A stretch of DNA of 64,000 nt from Sphingomonas liriopis (GCF_024211255.1 NZ_JAMLDY010000019.1:1-64000); one strand, 5' to 3'; positions 9,920-17,860 are shown, counted from the first letter of the stretch. Translations and numbers: made by a program. The notes: generated from the letters alone by a model not told the origin.

Positions 9920-10939
9920 TCAGGAGGCGGTCGCCGCCTTGATCGTGCCGTTGAGGCCGGCGGGGAAGAACCCACCCGCGCTCGCCGCGGCGGCGTTGAG
10001 ATAGACGATGTTGAGCACCTGATTGGGGCTGCGGCTGTAGGCGAGGCCGTTGGCGTCGGCGGGGAGGATGTTCGACACCGGGAAGGTGGTGGTGTCGGTC
10101 GTCTGGTTGGGCTTGGTCGTCGTCGTCGCGGTGATGCCCTGGTCGATCTCGGTCCCGCCATCCAGGCTGTCGCGCGCGTCGGAAATGCCCTGCACCTGCG
10201 TGATGAGGGCCGATCCGGCGACGATGCCCTTGCGGTACAATTCGCCACGGATCGTCGCGGCGTGATAGGCCTCGACCGACAGGATGCCCGCCGCCGCCTC
10301 GATATAGGTCTTGGTCAGCAGCGGTGCCGCGCCCTTGTAGGCAGTGACGCCGACGTCCTCGAAGATGAAGGCGCCGAGCAGGAACGCCTCGTCGTTGGCG
10401 TAAGGGTTGAACGTCTGGCCGGCGGTAATGATCTTGGCGGCGACCGCGGCGGCGGAGAAGGCGCTGGAGGCACCGACCGAGATGTCGATCGCCGGCTGCG
10501 CGACCGCGCTGGTCGTGCCGAGCGCGTTGCGCAGGAAGGCGACGTGCGCGACCTCGTCCGCGGCGATCTCGCGCGCGTAGCGGGCGATCACGGGATCGCT
10601 GAACGGCACCGCGCCGGCGCCGGTGGCACGCACCGCGCCCTGCGTCCCCGTGCCGGTCTGCAGATTGGCGGCGATGCCGGTGCCGGTGGTGGCATAGGCG
10701 TAGAATTGCGCCTCGAGATATTCGAGGTTGAGCGCGAAGTTGAGGATGTCCGCGTCGGTATAGGTGGTGGTCTGCGCCTCCGCTGCCGAGGCGAGGCCGA
10801 GCGCGCCGGCGCCGGCCGCGGTCACCGCCGCGGCGCCGAGTGCGGACTTGAAGAAGTCGCGGCGTTGCTCGCGGCGCCGGACGCGGGCGTCGAGCGCCGC
10901 GGTCATGGTGGCGCTGTCGATGTCGATGCTGGCGGTCAT
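9920..10939 (-). CDS. Exported ferritin-like diiron protein, soluble form (array member 2)
   Basis: This 339-residue paralogue has the Tat-like motif QRRDFFKSALG followed by a signal ending ASAAEAQ, which suits signal peptidase I and a soluble periplasmic product rather than a lipoprotein. All putative diiron ligands are kept: NLEYLEAQFY, DEVAH, FEDVG and EAYH. The C-terminus again has QVLNIVYLN and GGFFPAG. The ATG at 10939 was chosen because GGGGAGA lies about 10 bases upstream and the Tat motif follows in register. The frame stays open upstream to 11158 but that part is low-complexity spacer. The gene follows a strong terminator (11079-11129), so members 2 and 1 probably form their own transcript. 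Confidence 0.85.
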   Translation of the reverse strand: MTASIDIDSATMTAALDARVRRREQRRDFFKSALGAAAVTAAGAGALGLASAAEAQTTTYTDADILNFALNLEYLEAQFYAYATTGTGIAANLQTGTGTQGAVRATGAGAVPFSDPVIARYAREIAADEVAHVAFLRNALGTTSAVAQPAIDISVGASSAFSAAAVAAKIITAGQTFNPYANDEAFLLGAFIFEDVGVTAYKGAAPLLTKTYIEAAAGILSVEAYHAATIRGELYRKGIVAGSALITQVQGISDARDSLDGGTEIDQGITATTTTKPNQTTDTTTFPVSNILPADANGLAYSRSPNQVLNIVYLNAAAASAGGFFPAGLNGTIKAATAS

Positions 10940-11078
10940 TACTCGGGTTCTCCCCATCGCGCGGGCGGCGACGAACCGCCCCTGATGGCCTGCAGCCGTT
11001 CCGCATCCCGCCCGATGCGTCAACCCCGTGTGCGCCGGAAATCGGCCGGCCGGAGCGGCGCGGGCGGGCGAACGCGGG

Positions 11079-11129
11079 GAAAAAAACCTCCCCCGGCCGA
11101 CCGCGGTAAGGCGGTGGCCAGGGGAGGTT
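11079..11129 (-). terminator. Strong intrinsic terminator between array members 3 and 2
   Basis: On the minus strand AACCTCCCC pairs with GGGGAGGTT, inside which GGCCACCGC pairs with GCGGTCGGCC. The stem is followed directly by a run of T. It lies about 50 bases beyond the stop of member 3. A second GC stem (about 11137-11168) sits between. Confidence 0.8.
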
Positions 11130-11179
11130 GGGGTTGCCGGCCCGCAAGGGGGGCGCACGGGCCGGCAAGGGGAAGGGGG

Positions 11180-12295
11180 TTAGCCGAGCCCGACGGTGAA
11201 GGCCGGGTTGGGGTTGTTCGTCCCCGCCGGGAAGAAGCCGCCGCTGGTGCGGTTCGCGCCGGTCGCGTTGAGGTAGACGATGTTGTGCACCTGCTGCGTC
11301 GTGCGGCTGTAGGCAAGGCCGTTGACGTCGGTCGGCACGATGTTCGACACGCCGGTCGCTAGCACGCCGATGTTGGTACCGCCGATGCCCTGATCGTCGT
11401 CGCCCGCGCTCGCGGTGCTGCCGTCCGGCGAGGCGCTGCCCGCGGTCGGCGTGGTGCCGCCCGCCAGCGAGCCCGTCGCGGTGCCGTCGGCGGCATCGCG
11501 CAGGTTCGAGATCTGCTGCGCCTGGGTGATGATGTCGCGGTTGGTGACACCGCGGGTGTAGAGGATCGTGCGGACGAGACCCGCATGATAGGCCTCCGCC
11601 GCAAGGATGCCGGCCGCGGCGTCGAGGTACATCGACGAGATGACCGGCGATGCGCCCTTGTATGCGGTGACCCCGACGTCTTCGAAGATATAGGCGGCGA
11701 GCAGGAAATTGGTCGGGTTCAGATAGGGATCGAACGTCGCGGTCGCCCCCGAGATGATCCCGGCCGCGCGTGCCGCCGCCGAGAAGGCGCCGTCCGCGGT
11801 GCCCGAGATGTTGATCGCCGGCTGTGCCACCACCGCCGTGCCGAGTGCGGCACGCAGGAAGTTGACGTGGGCGATCTCGTCATAGGCGATCTCGCGCGCG
11901 TACTGGCCGATCAGCGGATCGCCGCTGAAATCGACCGCGCGCGGGAAGCCCGCACCCGATCCGGTGACCACCGCGCCCTGCGTGCCCGTACCGGTCAGCT
12001 GCGCGGCGGTGAGGCCGACGCCGAAGGCGGCATAGCTGTAGAACTGCGCCTCGAGATATTCGAGGTTGAGCGCGAAGTTGAGCACCGCGACGTCGGTGCT
12101 GACCGCCGCGGGGGTCGGCGTCGGCGTCGGGAACGGCGTCGACATCGCATTGTCGTCGTCACCGCAGGCGGCTAGCAGCGTCAGGCCACCAACCGCGGCG
12201 GCGCCGCCGACGGCGGTCTTCATGAACGCCCGGCGCGCGTTGCGGCGGGCAGTCGTCTTCTCGACGATGTCGAGAACCGAAATTTCGTTGATCAT
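11180..12295 (-). CDS. Exported ferritin-like diiron protein, lipoprotein form (array member 3)
   Basis: This 371-residue paralogue has the Tat-like motif ARRAFMKTAVGG and then a lipobox LAAC and a PTPTPTP linker, like member 1. Putative diiron ligands are kept: NLEYLEAQFY, DEIAH, FEDVG and EAYH. It is the longest member because of an insertion of about 30 residues rich in Gly, Thr, Ser and Ala (TGSLAGGTTPTAGS, ending SAGDDDQG) before the C-terminal signature QVHNIVYLN and GGFFPAG. AGGGGA precedes the ATG. The gene starts 11 bases after the stop of member 4, so members 4 and 3 form one transcript that ends at the terminator at 11079-11129. Confidence 0.85.
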   Translation of the reverse strand: MINEISVLDIVEKTTARRNARRAFMKTAVGGAAAVGGLTLLAACGDDDNAMSTPFPTPTPTPAAVSTDVAVLNFALNLEYLEAQFYSYAAFGVGLTAAQLTGTGTQGAVVTGSGAGFPRAVDFSGDPLIGQYAREIAYDEIAHVNFLRAALGTAVVAQPAINISGTADGAFSAAARAAGIISGATATFDPYLNPTNFLLAAYIFEDVGVTAYKGASPVISSMYLDAAAGILAAEAYHAGLVRTILYTRGVTNRDIITQAQQISNLRDAADGTATGSLAGGTTPTAGSASPDGSTASAGDDDQGIGGTNIGVLATGVSNIVPTDVNGLAYSRTTQQVHNIVYLNATGANRTSGGFFPAGTNNPNPAFTVGLG

Positions 12296-12306
12296 CTCTG
12301 GTCCCC

Positions 12307-13308
12307 TCAGTTCGCGCCGCTGGAGCGGATCGCGGTGTTGCCGTTGTTGATGCCGGCCGGGAAGAACCCGCCCGCGGTCACCGAGCGGGGATTGAGGTAG
12401 ACGATGTTGAGCACCTGCGCCGGCGTACGGCTGAACGCGAGGCCGTTGGTGTCGAGCGGCACGATGTTGGACACCGACTGGCCCGCCATGGTGGTCGCCG
12501 AAATGCCCTGATCGAGATCGGTGGTGCCGTCGACCGAATCGCGCAGGTTGGAGATCGCATCGGCGTTGGTGCGCAGCGCCGGCACGGCGACGCCGCGGGC
12601 GTAGAGCGCGGTGCGCACGATCGCGGCGTGATACGCCTCGACCGCGAGGATGCCCGCCGCCGCTTCCAGATACGTCTTGTTGTTGATGAGCGCGCCGGCC
12701 GCACCCTTGTAGGCGGTGACGCCGACATCCTCGAAGATGAAGGCCGCCTGCAGGAAGCTGTTGTCGTCGGCATAGGCGTCGAAGCCGGTCAGCGGCGGCG
12801 TCGTGCTCGATGCTGCGGCGGCGAAGGCACCGCCGGTACCGCTCGAGATGTTGATCTGCGGCTGCGCGGCGGTCAGCGCCGCATTGCCGATCGCGGCGCG
12901 CAGGAAGCTGACGTGCGCGACCTCGTCCTGCGCGATTTCGCGCGCATAGGCGGCGATGCCGGCGTCGGAGAAGTTGACCTTGCGCGCCGAACCCGCGCCG
13001 GTGCCGGTGATGACCGCGCCCTGCGTGCCGACACCGCCGGTCAGCAAATTGGCGGGCAGGCCGGTGCCGAAGGCGGCATAGCTGTAGAATTGCGCCTCGA
13101 GATATTCGAGGTTGAGCGCGAAGTTGAGGACGTCGATCTCGGACGGGCCGGTCGTCTGCGCCTCGGCGGCGCTCGCCAGGCCCATCGTCGCGGCGCCGGC
13201 GGCGGTCACCGCGGCCAGGCCCATGGCGTTCTTGAAGAAATCACGGCGTTCGTCACGCCGCCTCACGCGGGCGTCCAGCGCCTCGATGATCTGATCGGTC
13301 TGGGTCAT
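12307..13308 (-). CDS. Exported ferritin-like diiron protein, soluble form (array member 4)
   Basis: This 333-residue paralogue is the first gene of the array. It has the Tat-like motif ERRDFFKNAMG and a signal ending ASAAEAQ, as in member 2. Putative diiron ligands NLEYLEAQFY, DEVAH, FEDVG and EAYH are present, as is the C-terminal QVLNIVYLN and GGFFPAG. The ATG at 13308 is preceded by GGGAGG with 9-base spacing. A TTG three codons upstream would lie almost on the Shine-Dalgarno and was not used. The promoter must lie in the 222-base region shared with the divergent ECF sigma gene. Confidence 0.86.
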   Translation of the reverse strand: MTQTDQIIEALDARVRRRDERRDFFKNAMGLAAVTAAGAATMGLASAAEAQTTGPSEIDVLNFALNLEYLEAQFYSYAAFGTGLPANLLTGGVGTQGAVITGTGAGSARKVNFSDAGIAAYAREIAQDEVAHVSFLRAAIGNAALTAAQPQINISSGTGGAFAAAASSTTPPLTGFDAYADDNSFLQAAFIFEDVGVTAYKGAAGALINNKTYLEAAAGILAVEAYHAAIVRTALYARGVAVPALRTNADAISNLRDSVDGTTDLDQGISATTMAGQSVSNIVPLDTNGLAFSRTPAQVLNIVYLNPRSVTAGGFFPAGINNGNTAIRSSGAN

Positions 13309-13530
13309 CGTCAGCAACCTCCCTCACCTTGTATTCGGAAAATCCGGGAAAGCGGCGCGCCAGGGGACGCACCGGTCACGGTCAACCTGAGGCAGTTACG
13401 CGCCGCCCGCGCAAAGGATGCAGCGGCAACAAAAGAAAAAGGGAAGCAGTGGCAAGATGATAGGGCAGGTCCGCTGAAGCGGTTCGAAGGCTGTTGCCTG
13501 CGACCCCGAGTATCGTTAGCCCTTGACGCC
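13309..13530. promoter_or_regulatory. Divergent promoter region: ferritin-like array versus ECF sigma gene
   Basis: No gene fits here. On the minus strand TGCATCC (13422-13416) followed after 15 bases by CGTAAC (13400-13395) has the layout of an ECF-type promoter and would serve member 4 with an untranslated leader of roughly 80-90 bases. An A-rich tract lies about 13430-13445. I cannot find the same pair facing the sigma gene, so autoregulation is not shown. Confidence 0.35.
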
Positions 13531-14109
13531 GTGGTGGGCACCGACACTTCCGAGCTGAATGCTGCGCGTGCGGCGCTGGTCGAGGCGCTGGTCCGCACCG
13601 GCGACGAGGACCGCGACGCGTTCCGCACCGTCTATCGTCTGACCTCCGCGAAGCTTTTCGGCATCTGCCTGCGTATCTGCGCCGACCGACAAGGCGCCGA
13701 GGACGTGCTGCACGACGTATATCTCACCATCTGGAACCGTGCGGGCGCCTATCAGCCGGGGCGCGCGAGTCCGATCTCGTGGCTGGCGACGATCGCGCGC
13801 AACCGGGCGATCGACTGGCGCCGGCGACAGGCGCGCACCCGCGCGGTGGGCGTCGAGGATGCCGAGGCGGTGCCCGACGGCGCGCCGGCGCAGGACGATG
13901 CGCTGCTCGCGGTCGAGGCGCATGCGCGGCTGCACCATTGCCTAGAGGGGATCGAGAGCCGCCAGCGTGCCGCGATCCGCAGCGCGTTCTTCGGCGGGCT
14001 GACCTATGCCGAACTGGCGGTGCAGGCGGCGGTGCCGCTGGGGACGATGAAGAGCTGGGTGCGGCGCGGGCTGCTGGCGCTCAGGGGGTGCCTCGATGGC
14101 GACGCCTGA
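13531..14109 (+). CDS. ECF-family RNA polymerase sigma factor
   Basis: The protein has about 192 residues with region 2 (LFGICLRICADRQGAEDVLHDVYLTIWNR, written here only in part as AEDVLHDVYLTIW) and region 4 (RQRAAIRSAFFGGLTYAEL, then VPLGTMKSWVRRGLLALR), joined by a short linker with no region 3. This is the ECF architecture; the company of an RskA-type anti-sigma suggests the SigK-like branch. The start is uncertain: two adjacent GTG codons at 13531 and 13534 are the first plausible ones and no strong ribosome site is seen. Its 3' end overlaps the anti-sigma gene by 14 bases. It is divergent from the four ferritin-like genes, which are its most likely targets. Confidence 0.88.
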   Translation: MVGTDTSELNAARAALVEALVRTGDEDRDAFRTVYRLTSAKLFGICLRICADRQGAEDVLHDVYLTIWNRAGAYQPGRASPISWLATIARNRAIDWRRRQARTRAVGVEDAEAVPDGAPAQDDALLAVEAHARLHHCLEGIESRQRAAIRSAFFGGLTYAELAVQAAVPLGTMKSWVRRGLLALRGCLDGDA

Positions 14110-14818
14110 TCCCGATCCCGACATGACCGCCGCCGAACTGGCGCTGGGCGTGCTCGACGGCGACGAACGTGCCGCGGCGTTGCGCCGGCTGGTCGCCGAA
14201 CCCGGTTTCGCCGCCGAGGTGGAATGGTGGCGCGACCGGCTGGCGGCCTTGTTCGCCGACTGGCCCGCGGTGGCGGCGCCGGCGCATCTGGCGGCGCGGA
14301 TCGAGGCAACGCTGGACCGCGGCGCGGCGGGTGGCGCGGGCGGTGCGGCCAACGACAACGACCATCGCTGGCGGACGCTGGCGATCCTGGCGAGCATCGC
14401 CGCCTGCGTGTTGCTGGCGGTGACGACGCTGCTGATGCTGCGTCCCGCGCCGCTGCCGGTGCGCGTGCCGGTGACCGTCACCACACCGCCGCCGTTGATC
14501 GCCGCGATCGCGCCGACCACGAAGGGCGCGCCGATCGCCGCGGCTTACGACCGCGCGAGCGGCGTGGTGCGAATCGCCGGCGGCGTCGACGTGCCCGCCG
14601 GACGCTCCGCGGAGGTGTGGGCGATCCGGGGGACGGCGGCGCCACGTTCGCTCGGGCTGCTGCCGGCACGTGGTACGGCGAGGCTTGCCGTCCCGGCGGC
14701 ACTACGCGGCGCGATGGCGGCGGAGACGGTGCTGGCGATCTCGATCGAGCCGGCGGGCGGCTCGCCCACGGGGCTGCCGACCGGGCCGGTGGTGGCCGCG
14801 GGCAAGCTCAGCGGCTGA
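14096..14818 (+). CDS. RskA-family anti-sigma factor
   Basis: This is a 240-residue single-pass membrane protein. The N-terminal cytoplasmic part has the anti-sigma pattern ELALGVLDGDERAAALRRL with EVEWWRDRL. It has no HxxxCxxC, so it is not a zinc-binding anti-sigma. A transmembrane helix (about residues 94-116, LAILASIAACVLLAVTTLLML region) is followed by a periplasmic RskA C-terminal domain of about 110 residues ending in EVWAIRG, LGLLPARG and ETVLAISIEPAGGSPTGLPTGPV. It is expected to hold the ECF factor at the membrane until regulated proteolysis. The overlap with the sigma gene supports co-translation. No protease gene is adjacent. Confidence 0.9.
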   Translation: MATPDPDPDMTAAELALGVLDGDERAAALRRLVAEPGFAAEVEWWRDRLAALFADWPAVAAPAHLAARIEATLDRGAAGGAGGAANDNDHRWRTLAILASIAACVLLAVTTLLMLRPAPLPVRVPVTVTTPPPLIAAIAPTTKGAPIAAAYDRASGVVRIAGGVDVPAGRSAEVWAIRGTAAPRSLGLLPARGTARLAVPAALRGAMAAETVLAISIEPAGGSPTGLPTGPVVAAGKLSG

Positions 14819-14866
14819 TGGTGGTGCCGGGTCGGGTGAGGCGCGTGACATTGCATCACCTCCCCC

Positions 14867-14972
14867 GTCACCCCGGACTTGTTCCGGGGTCCACTCCGCG
14901 GCGAGGCGCACGGCTCGAGCCTCTTGCCCTATGCCCGCGGCCTGGTGGACCCCGGAACAAGTCCGGGGTGAC
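14867..14972. repeat. Dispersed palindromic element family A, copy 2
   Basis: This 106 bp element has the same terminal inverted repeats as the copies at 8.7, 17.2, 44.3, 59.6 and 62.4 kb. It lies between two convergent genes, 48 bases after the anti-sigma stop and 32 bases from the MipA-type stop, so it could end both transcripts. Confidence 0.9.
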
Positions 14973-15004
14973 GACGGGTTTGAGGCCAAGGCAGGACCGT
15001 CAGT

Positions 15005-15943
15005 TCAGAACGTATACGCCAGCCCGACCGCGCCGAGCCACTGGTTGCGCGAGCCCGCGATGCTGACCAGCGGGCTGTCGCCGAAGTCGTTGAGCATGCG
15101 GCGATAGGTGCCGCCGGCGACGATCTTGAACCCCTTCAGCAGGTTGCCGGTCAGCGAATAGGTGGCGAGGCCGCCGAGCGTATAGTTCTTCCACCCGCCG
15201 CGCGCATTGTAGGTCGGCAGGCCGCTGGCGATCGTCTGCGTCGGGGAGACCGAGAAGTAGGTCGTCGCATAGCCGCGGCCGGCGTGCTCGGCGGAGGCGA
15301 AGACGGCGACCGCCGCCTTGGTGCTGAGCGGGGTCAGATAGTTGACGCTCGGCTGCCAGATGCCGCTGTCGTGCGCGCCGGCGACGTCGTGGCGATAGCT
15401 GACCGTGACCGACAGTTTGTCGTAGGGGCTGGTGATGACGCCGGTCTTGCCGATGCCGACATAGCCGCCCAGCTCGATCGCGGTATCGACCTTGCCGAGC
15501 GCGCGGACGCGGGGGTCGTCGATGCTCTTGAGGCTGTTGCGGTTGAAGTTGACGACGCCGATCGGCCCCGCCTGCACGTCCCACGACGCGCCGGGCTGGT
15601 TGGGGATCAGGTCGACGCTGAGGCGGTTGCCGGCGAGCGTGAAGGAAAAGCCCTTGACCGAACCGATCGCGGCGGGCGCGGGCGTCCAGCGATAGTCGTT
15701 CGACCCTTCGTAATCGGTCAGGTAGACGCCGGCGGCGCCGACCGTGACCGTGTCGCGGTCGAGGTCGAACTCCGCCGATTTGCCGGCGACCGAACCCGAA
15801 TTGGGCGGCGCGCCGGCATCCTGCGCGAACGCAGGCGCGGCGAGGATCAGGGCGGGGGCTGCGGCGGCCGCGCAGGCGAGCGGCATCAGGAACGAACGGA
15901 CCAAAGGGGCAACTCCAAGCATGTTACGTAAGCGTAACGCCAT
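15005..15943 (-). CDS. MipA/OmpV family outer membrane protein
   Basis: About 312 residues with a signal peptide ending APAFAQ. The mature part is a predicted beta-barrel with the MipA/OmpV entry pattern YLTDYEGSNDYRWTPAPA and alternating aromatic strands, ending in an aromatic C-terminus GLAYTF typical of outer-membrane barrels. Family members are scaffold or solute-related outer-membrane proteins; the role here is not evident. The ATG at 15943 was chosen. An in-frame TTG at 15952 and an ATG at 15922 are alternatives; all leave the signal peptide intact or nearly so. A palindromic stretch GTTACG...CGTAAC overlaps the first codons. Confidence 0.85.
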   Translation of the reverse strand: MALRLRNMLGVAPLVRSFLMPLACAAAAAPALILAAPAFAQDAGAPPNSGSVAGKSAEFDLDRDTVTVGAAGVYLTDYEGSNDYRWTPAPAAIGSVKGFSFTLAGNRLSVDLIPNQPGASWDVQAGPIGVVNFNRNSLKSIDDPRVRALGKVDTAIELGGYVGIGKTGVITSPYDKLSVTVSYRHDVAGAHDSGIWQPSVNYLTPLSTKAAVAVFASAEHAGRGYATTYFSVSPTQTIASGLPTYNARGGWKNYTLGGLATYSLTGNLLKGFKIVAGGTYRRMLNDFGDSPLVSIAGSRNQWLGAVGLAYTF

Positions 15944-15972
15944 TATGTCCAAAGTTATCCCATCGGCGAGCG

Positions 15973-16437
15973 TCAGAAGATATAACGCATGTTGATCTGT
16001 TGCTGATTTGCATCACTGGTCACCGCGAAGCGTGCGGCGGCGAAGCGCGGCGCGCCGAAGCGGATCACCGGATTGCGTGAGAATCCAAAGCCTTCGCGCG
16101 GGATGCCGGCGATCGTGTCGAGCTTGGCGTTGCCGTTCTCGTCATGGATCACCGCCACCGCATATTGGCCGAGCGGCAGCCCGTCGAAGCGCAGCGCGTG
16201 CGTGCCCGCGGGCACCGAACGGGTGACGGCATCGGCATCGTCGACGCAGGCAGGGAAATTGGCGGGGTCCGCGGTCAGGCAGACGCGCAGCATGCCCTTG
16301 GCCGAGCGCAGATGGCCGACCGAGACGTCAAGCCGCGCGATCGGCGCCGCGCCCAGCACCAGCGCCGCCGCCGGCAGCAGCATCGCCGCGCGGGCCAGCG
16401 ACCGGGCGGGCGATCGGGCGCCCCGCCGCCTGGGCAT
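15973..16437 (-). CDS. DUF2141 domain protein, secreted
   Basis: About 154 residues: an arginine-rich N-terminus (MPRRRGARS) and hydrophobic signal ending VLGAAPIA, then a DUF2141 domain with RVCLTADPANFPAC, the pattern GLPLGQYAVAVIHDENGNAKLD and GIPREGFGFSRNP, which is the family hallmark. The function of DUF2141 proteins is unknown. The 5' end overlaps the sterol-desaturase gene by 110 bases in another frame. A shorter start at 16383 would reduce this overlap to 56 bases; neither start has a clear Shine-Dalgarno. The gene follows the desaturase on the same strand, so the two are probably translationally linked. Confidence 0.82.
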   Translation of the reverse strand: MPRRRGARSPARSLARAAMLLPAAALVLGAAPIARLDVSVGHLRSAKGMLRVCLTADPANFPACVDDADAVTRSVPAGTHALRFDGLPLGQYAVAVIHDENGNAKLDTIAGIPREGFGFSRNPVIRFGAPRFAAARFAVTSDANQQQINMRYIF

Positions 16438-17158
16438 GCGTGCGGGCGAAATCGCCGACCCCCCGGTCGGTGCCGCACAGCCGGTCCCAGAAGCGGAAAT
16501 AAAGCCCATAATTGCATCCATATCGTTCATGATGGCGCTGATGATGGCTCGCCGTGATGAGCCACCCGCCCAATGGCCCGTGCCACATGAACCTCGGGAA
16601 AACCTCCCACCCCATGTGGTTGGTCACGCCCATAACCGTCATCACCGCCAGCACGAAGCCCAGAGCGCCGACGTGGATCGGAATGACGAGCACCAGTAGC
16701 GGAATTGCCACAGCCCCGGTCACCGCCTCGAGCGGGTGGAACGCCATCGCCGCCCAGGCGGTCGGCGGGCGGCTGGCGTGATGGACGGCGTGCGCGGCCT
16801 TGAACACCGCCGGCCGATGCATCCAGCGGTGCGTCCAGTAGAACCACGTATCGTGGAGGACGAGGTACAGCGCCACCGACACGGGCAGATACCACAAGGG
16901 ATAGGCATGTACGTCGCCATACACTCGCGTCCAGCCATGCGCCTGCCACCCCCAGGCGAGTACGCCGGCGGGGATGCCGTAGATCGCCGCGGAGGCGAGG
17001 CTCCATGCGATTTCGCGCCGCACCTGCGCATCGAGCCCGCGGTAGAGGCCGGGATGCTTCGCGCGGGTCGCGACGGCGAACGCGCCCGAGACGAGCAGAT
17101 AGCGCACGCCGACGATCAGCGTCATCGCGAGCGCGGACAAGGTGACGGCGAGCAGCAT
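16328..17158 (-). CDS. Sterol desaturase / fatty acid hydroxylase family protein
   Basis: This 276-residue integral membrane protein carries the histidine boxes of the diiron hydroxylase family: HDTWFYWTHRWMH, AHAVHHASRPP and HHQRHHERYGCNYGLYFRFWD. Several hydrophobic segments surround them. The reaction is likely an O2-dependent hydroxylation or desaturation of a lipid. It is near the carotenoid genes, but its boxes differ from those of CrtZ and it is longer, so I do not call it beta-carotene hydroxylase. The ATG at 17158 starts a hydrophobic segment; the open frame to 17239 is low-complexity. The last 45 residues after LCGTDRG are Ala/Gly-rich and overlap the DUF2141 gene, so this tail may simply be frame read-through. 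Confidence 0.83.
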   Translation of the reverse strand: MLLAVTLSALAMTLIVGVRYLLVSGAFAVATRAKHPGLYRGLDAQVRREIAWSLASAAIYGIPAGVLAWGWQAHGWTRVYGDVHAYPLWYLPVSVALYLVLHDTWFYWTHRWMHRPAVFKAAHAVHHASRPPTAWAAMAFHPLEAVTGAVAIPLLVLVIPIHVGALGFVLAVMTVMGVTNHMGWEVFPRFMWHGPLGGWLITASHHQRHHERYGCNYGLYFRFWDRLCGTDRGVGDFARTHAQAAGRPIARPVAGPRGDAAAGGGAGAGRGADRAA

Positions 17159-17234
17159 GGCCGGCGGTTTAGCGGAATGTGGCGGCGGGGGATATGGGGC
17201 GGGGGAACGTGAGGCGGGGGCCTTCACAGACTTC

Positions 17235-17340
17235 GTCACCCCGGACTTGTTCCGGGGTCCACGGCGCCGCGAGCGGAAGGCAGGCAGCTCAAACCCTTTG
17301 CCTCGCCGCGGAGTGGACCCCGGAACAAGTCCGGGGTGAC
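17235..17340. repeat. Dispersed palindromic element family A, copy 3
   Basis: This 106 bp element has the same 28 bp terminal inverted repeats as the other copies. It begins 13 bases beyond the stop of the GNAT gene (minus strand). Confidence 0.9.
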
Positions 17341-17353
17341 GGGGGGATGGGGG

Positions 17354-17860
17354 TCAGCGTTCGAGCACCAGTGTCGGGCGGTCGTTGTAGAGCGCCTCGC
17401 GGACCTGCTTGTAGCCGAGCTTCGCGGCGAGCTTCAGCGAGGGCGCGTTGGCGGGATCGATGATGCAGGTGGTGCGCGCGATGTCGTGCACCGCCGCCCA
17501 GCCGAGCACCGCGACCAGCGCCTCATGCGCATAGCCCCGGCCGTGGACGTGCGGCGCCAGCGTCCAGCCCATTTCCGGCAGCGTGAGCGGCGGGTCGATC
17601 GCGCGCCGTGCCTCGATCAGGCCGAGTTCGCCGACGAAGCCGCCGGCATGGTCGCGCACCACCCAGCTGCCGTAGCCGAACGCCTGCCACTGGCCGATCG
17701 AGCGAAGGAGGCGGATCCACACCTCCTCCCGCGATCGTGCCGTGCCGCCGATCATCCCGTACACCGCGGGATGCGCCCACATCGCAGCGAGGTCGTCCAG
17801 ATCGTCCGGGTGATGGGCGGCCAGCGTCAGGCGGTCGGTGCGGAGCGTCGGGGCGGTCAT
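17354..17860 (-). CDS. GNAT family N-acetyltransferase (RimJ/RimL type)
   Basis: A protein of about 168 residues. It opens with LRTDRLTLAAHHPDDLDDLAA, continues with GELGLIEARRA and the acetyl-CoA binding region LAPHVHGRGYAHEALVAVLGW, and ends with the IDPANAPSLKLAAKLGYKQ block. This is the RimJ/RimL-like acetyltransferase pattern, which acts on protein N-termini or small amines. The substrate is not predictable. ATG 17860 was preferred because the conserved TLRTDRL block follows closely; an upstream in-frame ATG at 17878 adds six residues. Neither has a good ribosome site. Confidence 0.85.
   Translation of the reverse strand: MTAPTLRTDRLTLAAHHPDDLDDLAAMWAHPAVYGMIGGTARSREEVWIRLLRSIGQWQAFGYGSWVVRDHAGGFVGELGLIEARRAIDPPLTLPEMGWTLAPHVHGRGYAHEALVAVLGWAAVHDIARTTCIIDPANAPSLKLAAKLGYKQVREALYNDRPTLVLER

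Noticed and set aside
10940..11158. N-terminal extension of ferritin-like member 2 to an upstream start
   Set aside because: The added 73 residues are Pro/Arg/Gly spacer overlapping the terminator region; the ATG at 10939 has a ribosome site and leads straight into the Tat motif.
16328..17158. Identification of the desaturase-family gene as CrtZ beta-carotene hydroxylase because it lies near crt genes
   Set aside because: Its histidine boxes (HDTWFYWTHRWMH, HHQRHHERYG) and length fit the sterol desaturase family rather than CrtZ.
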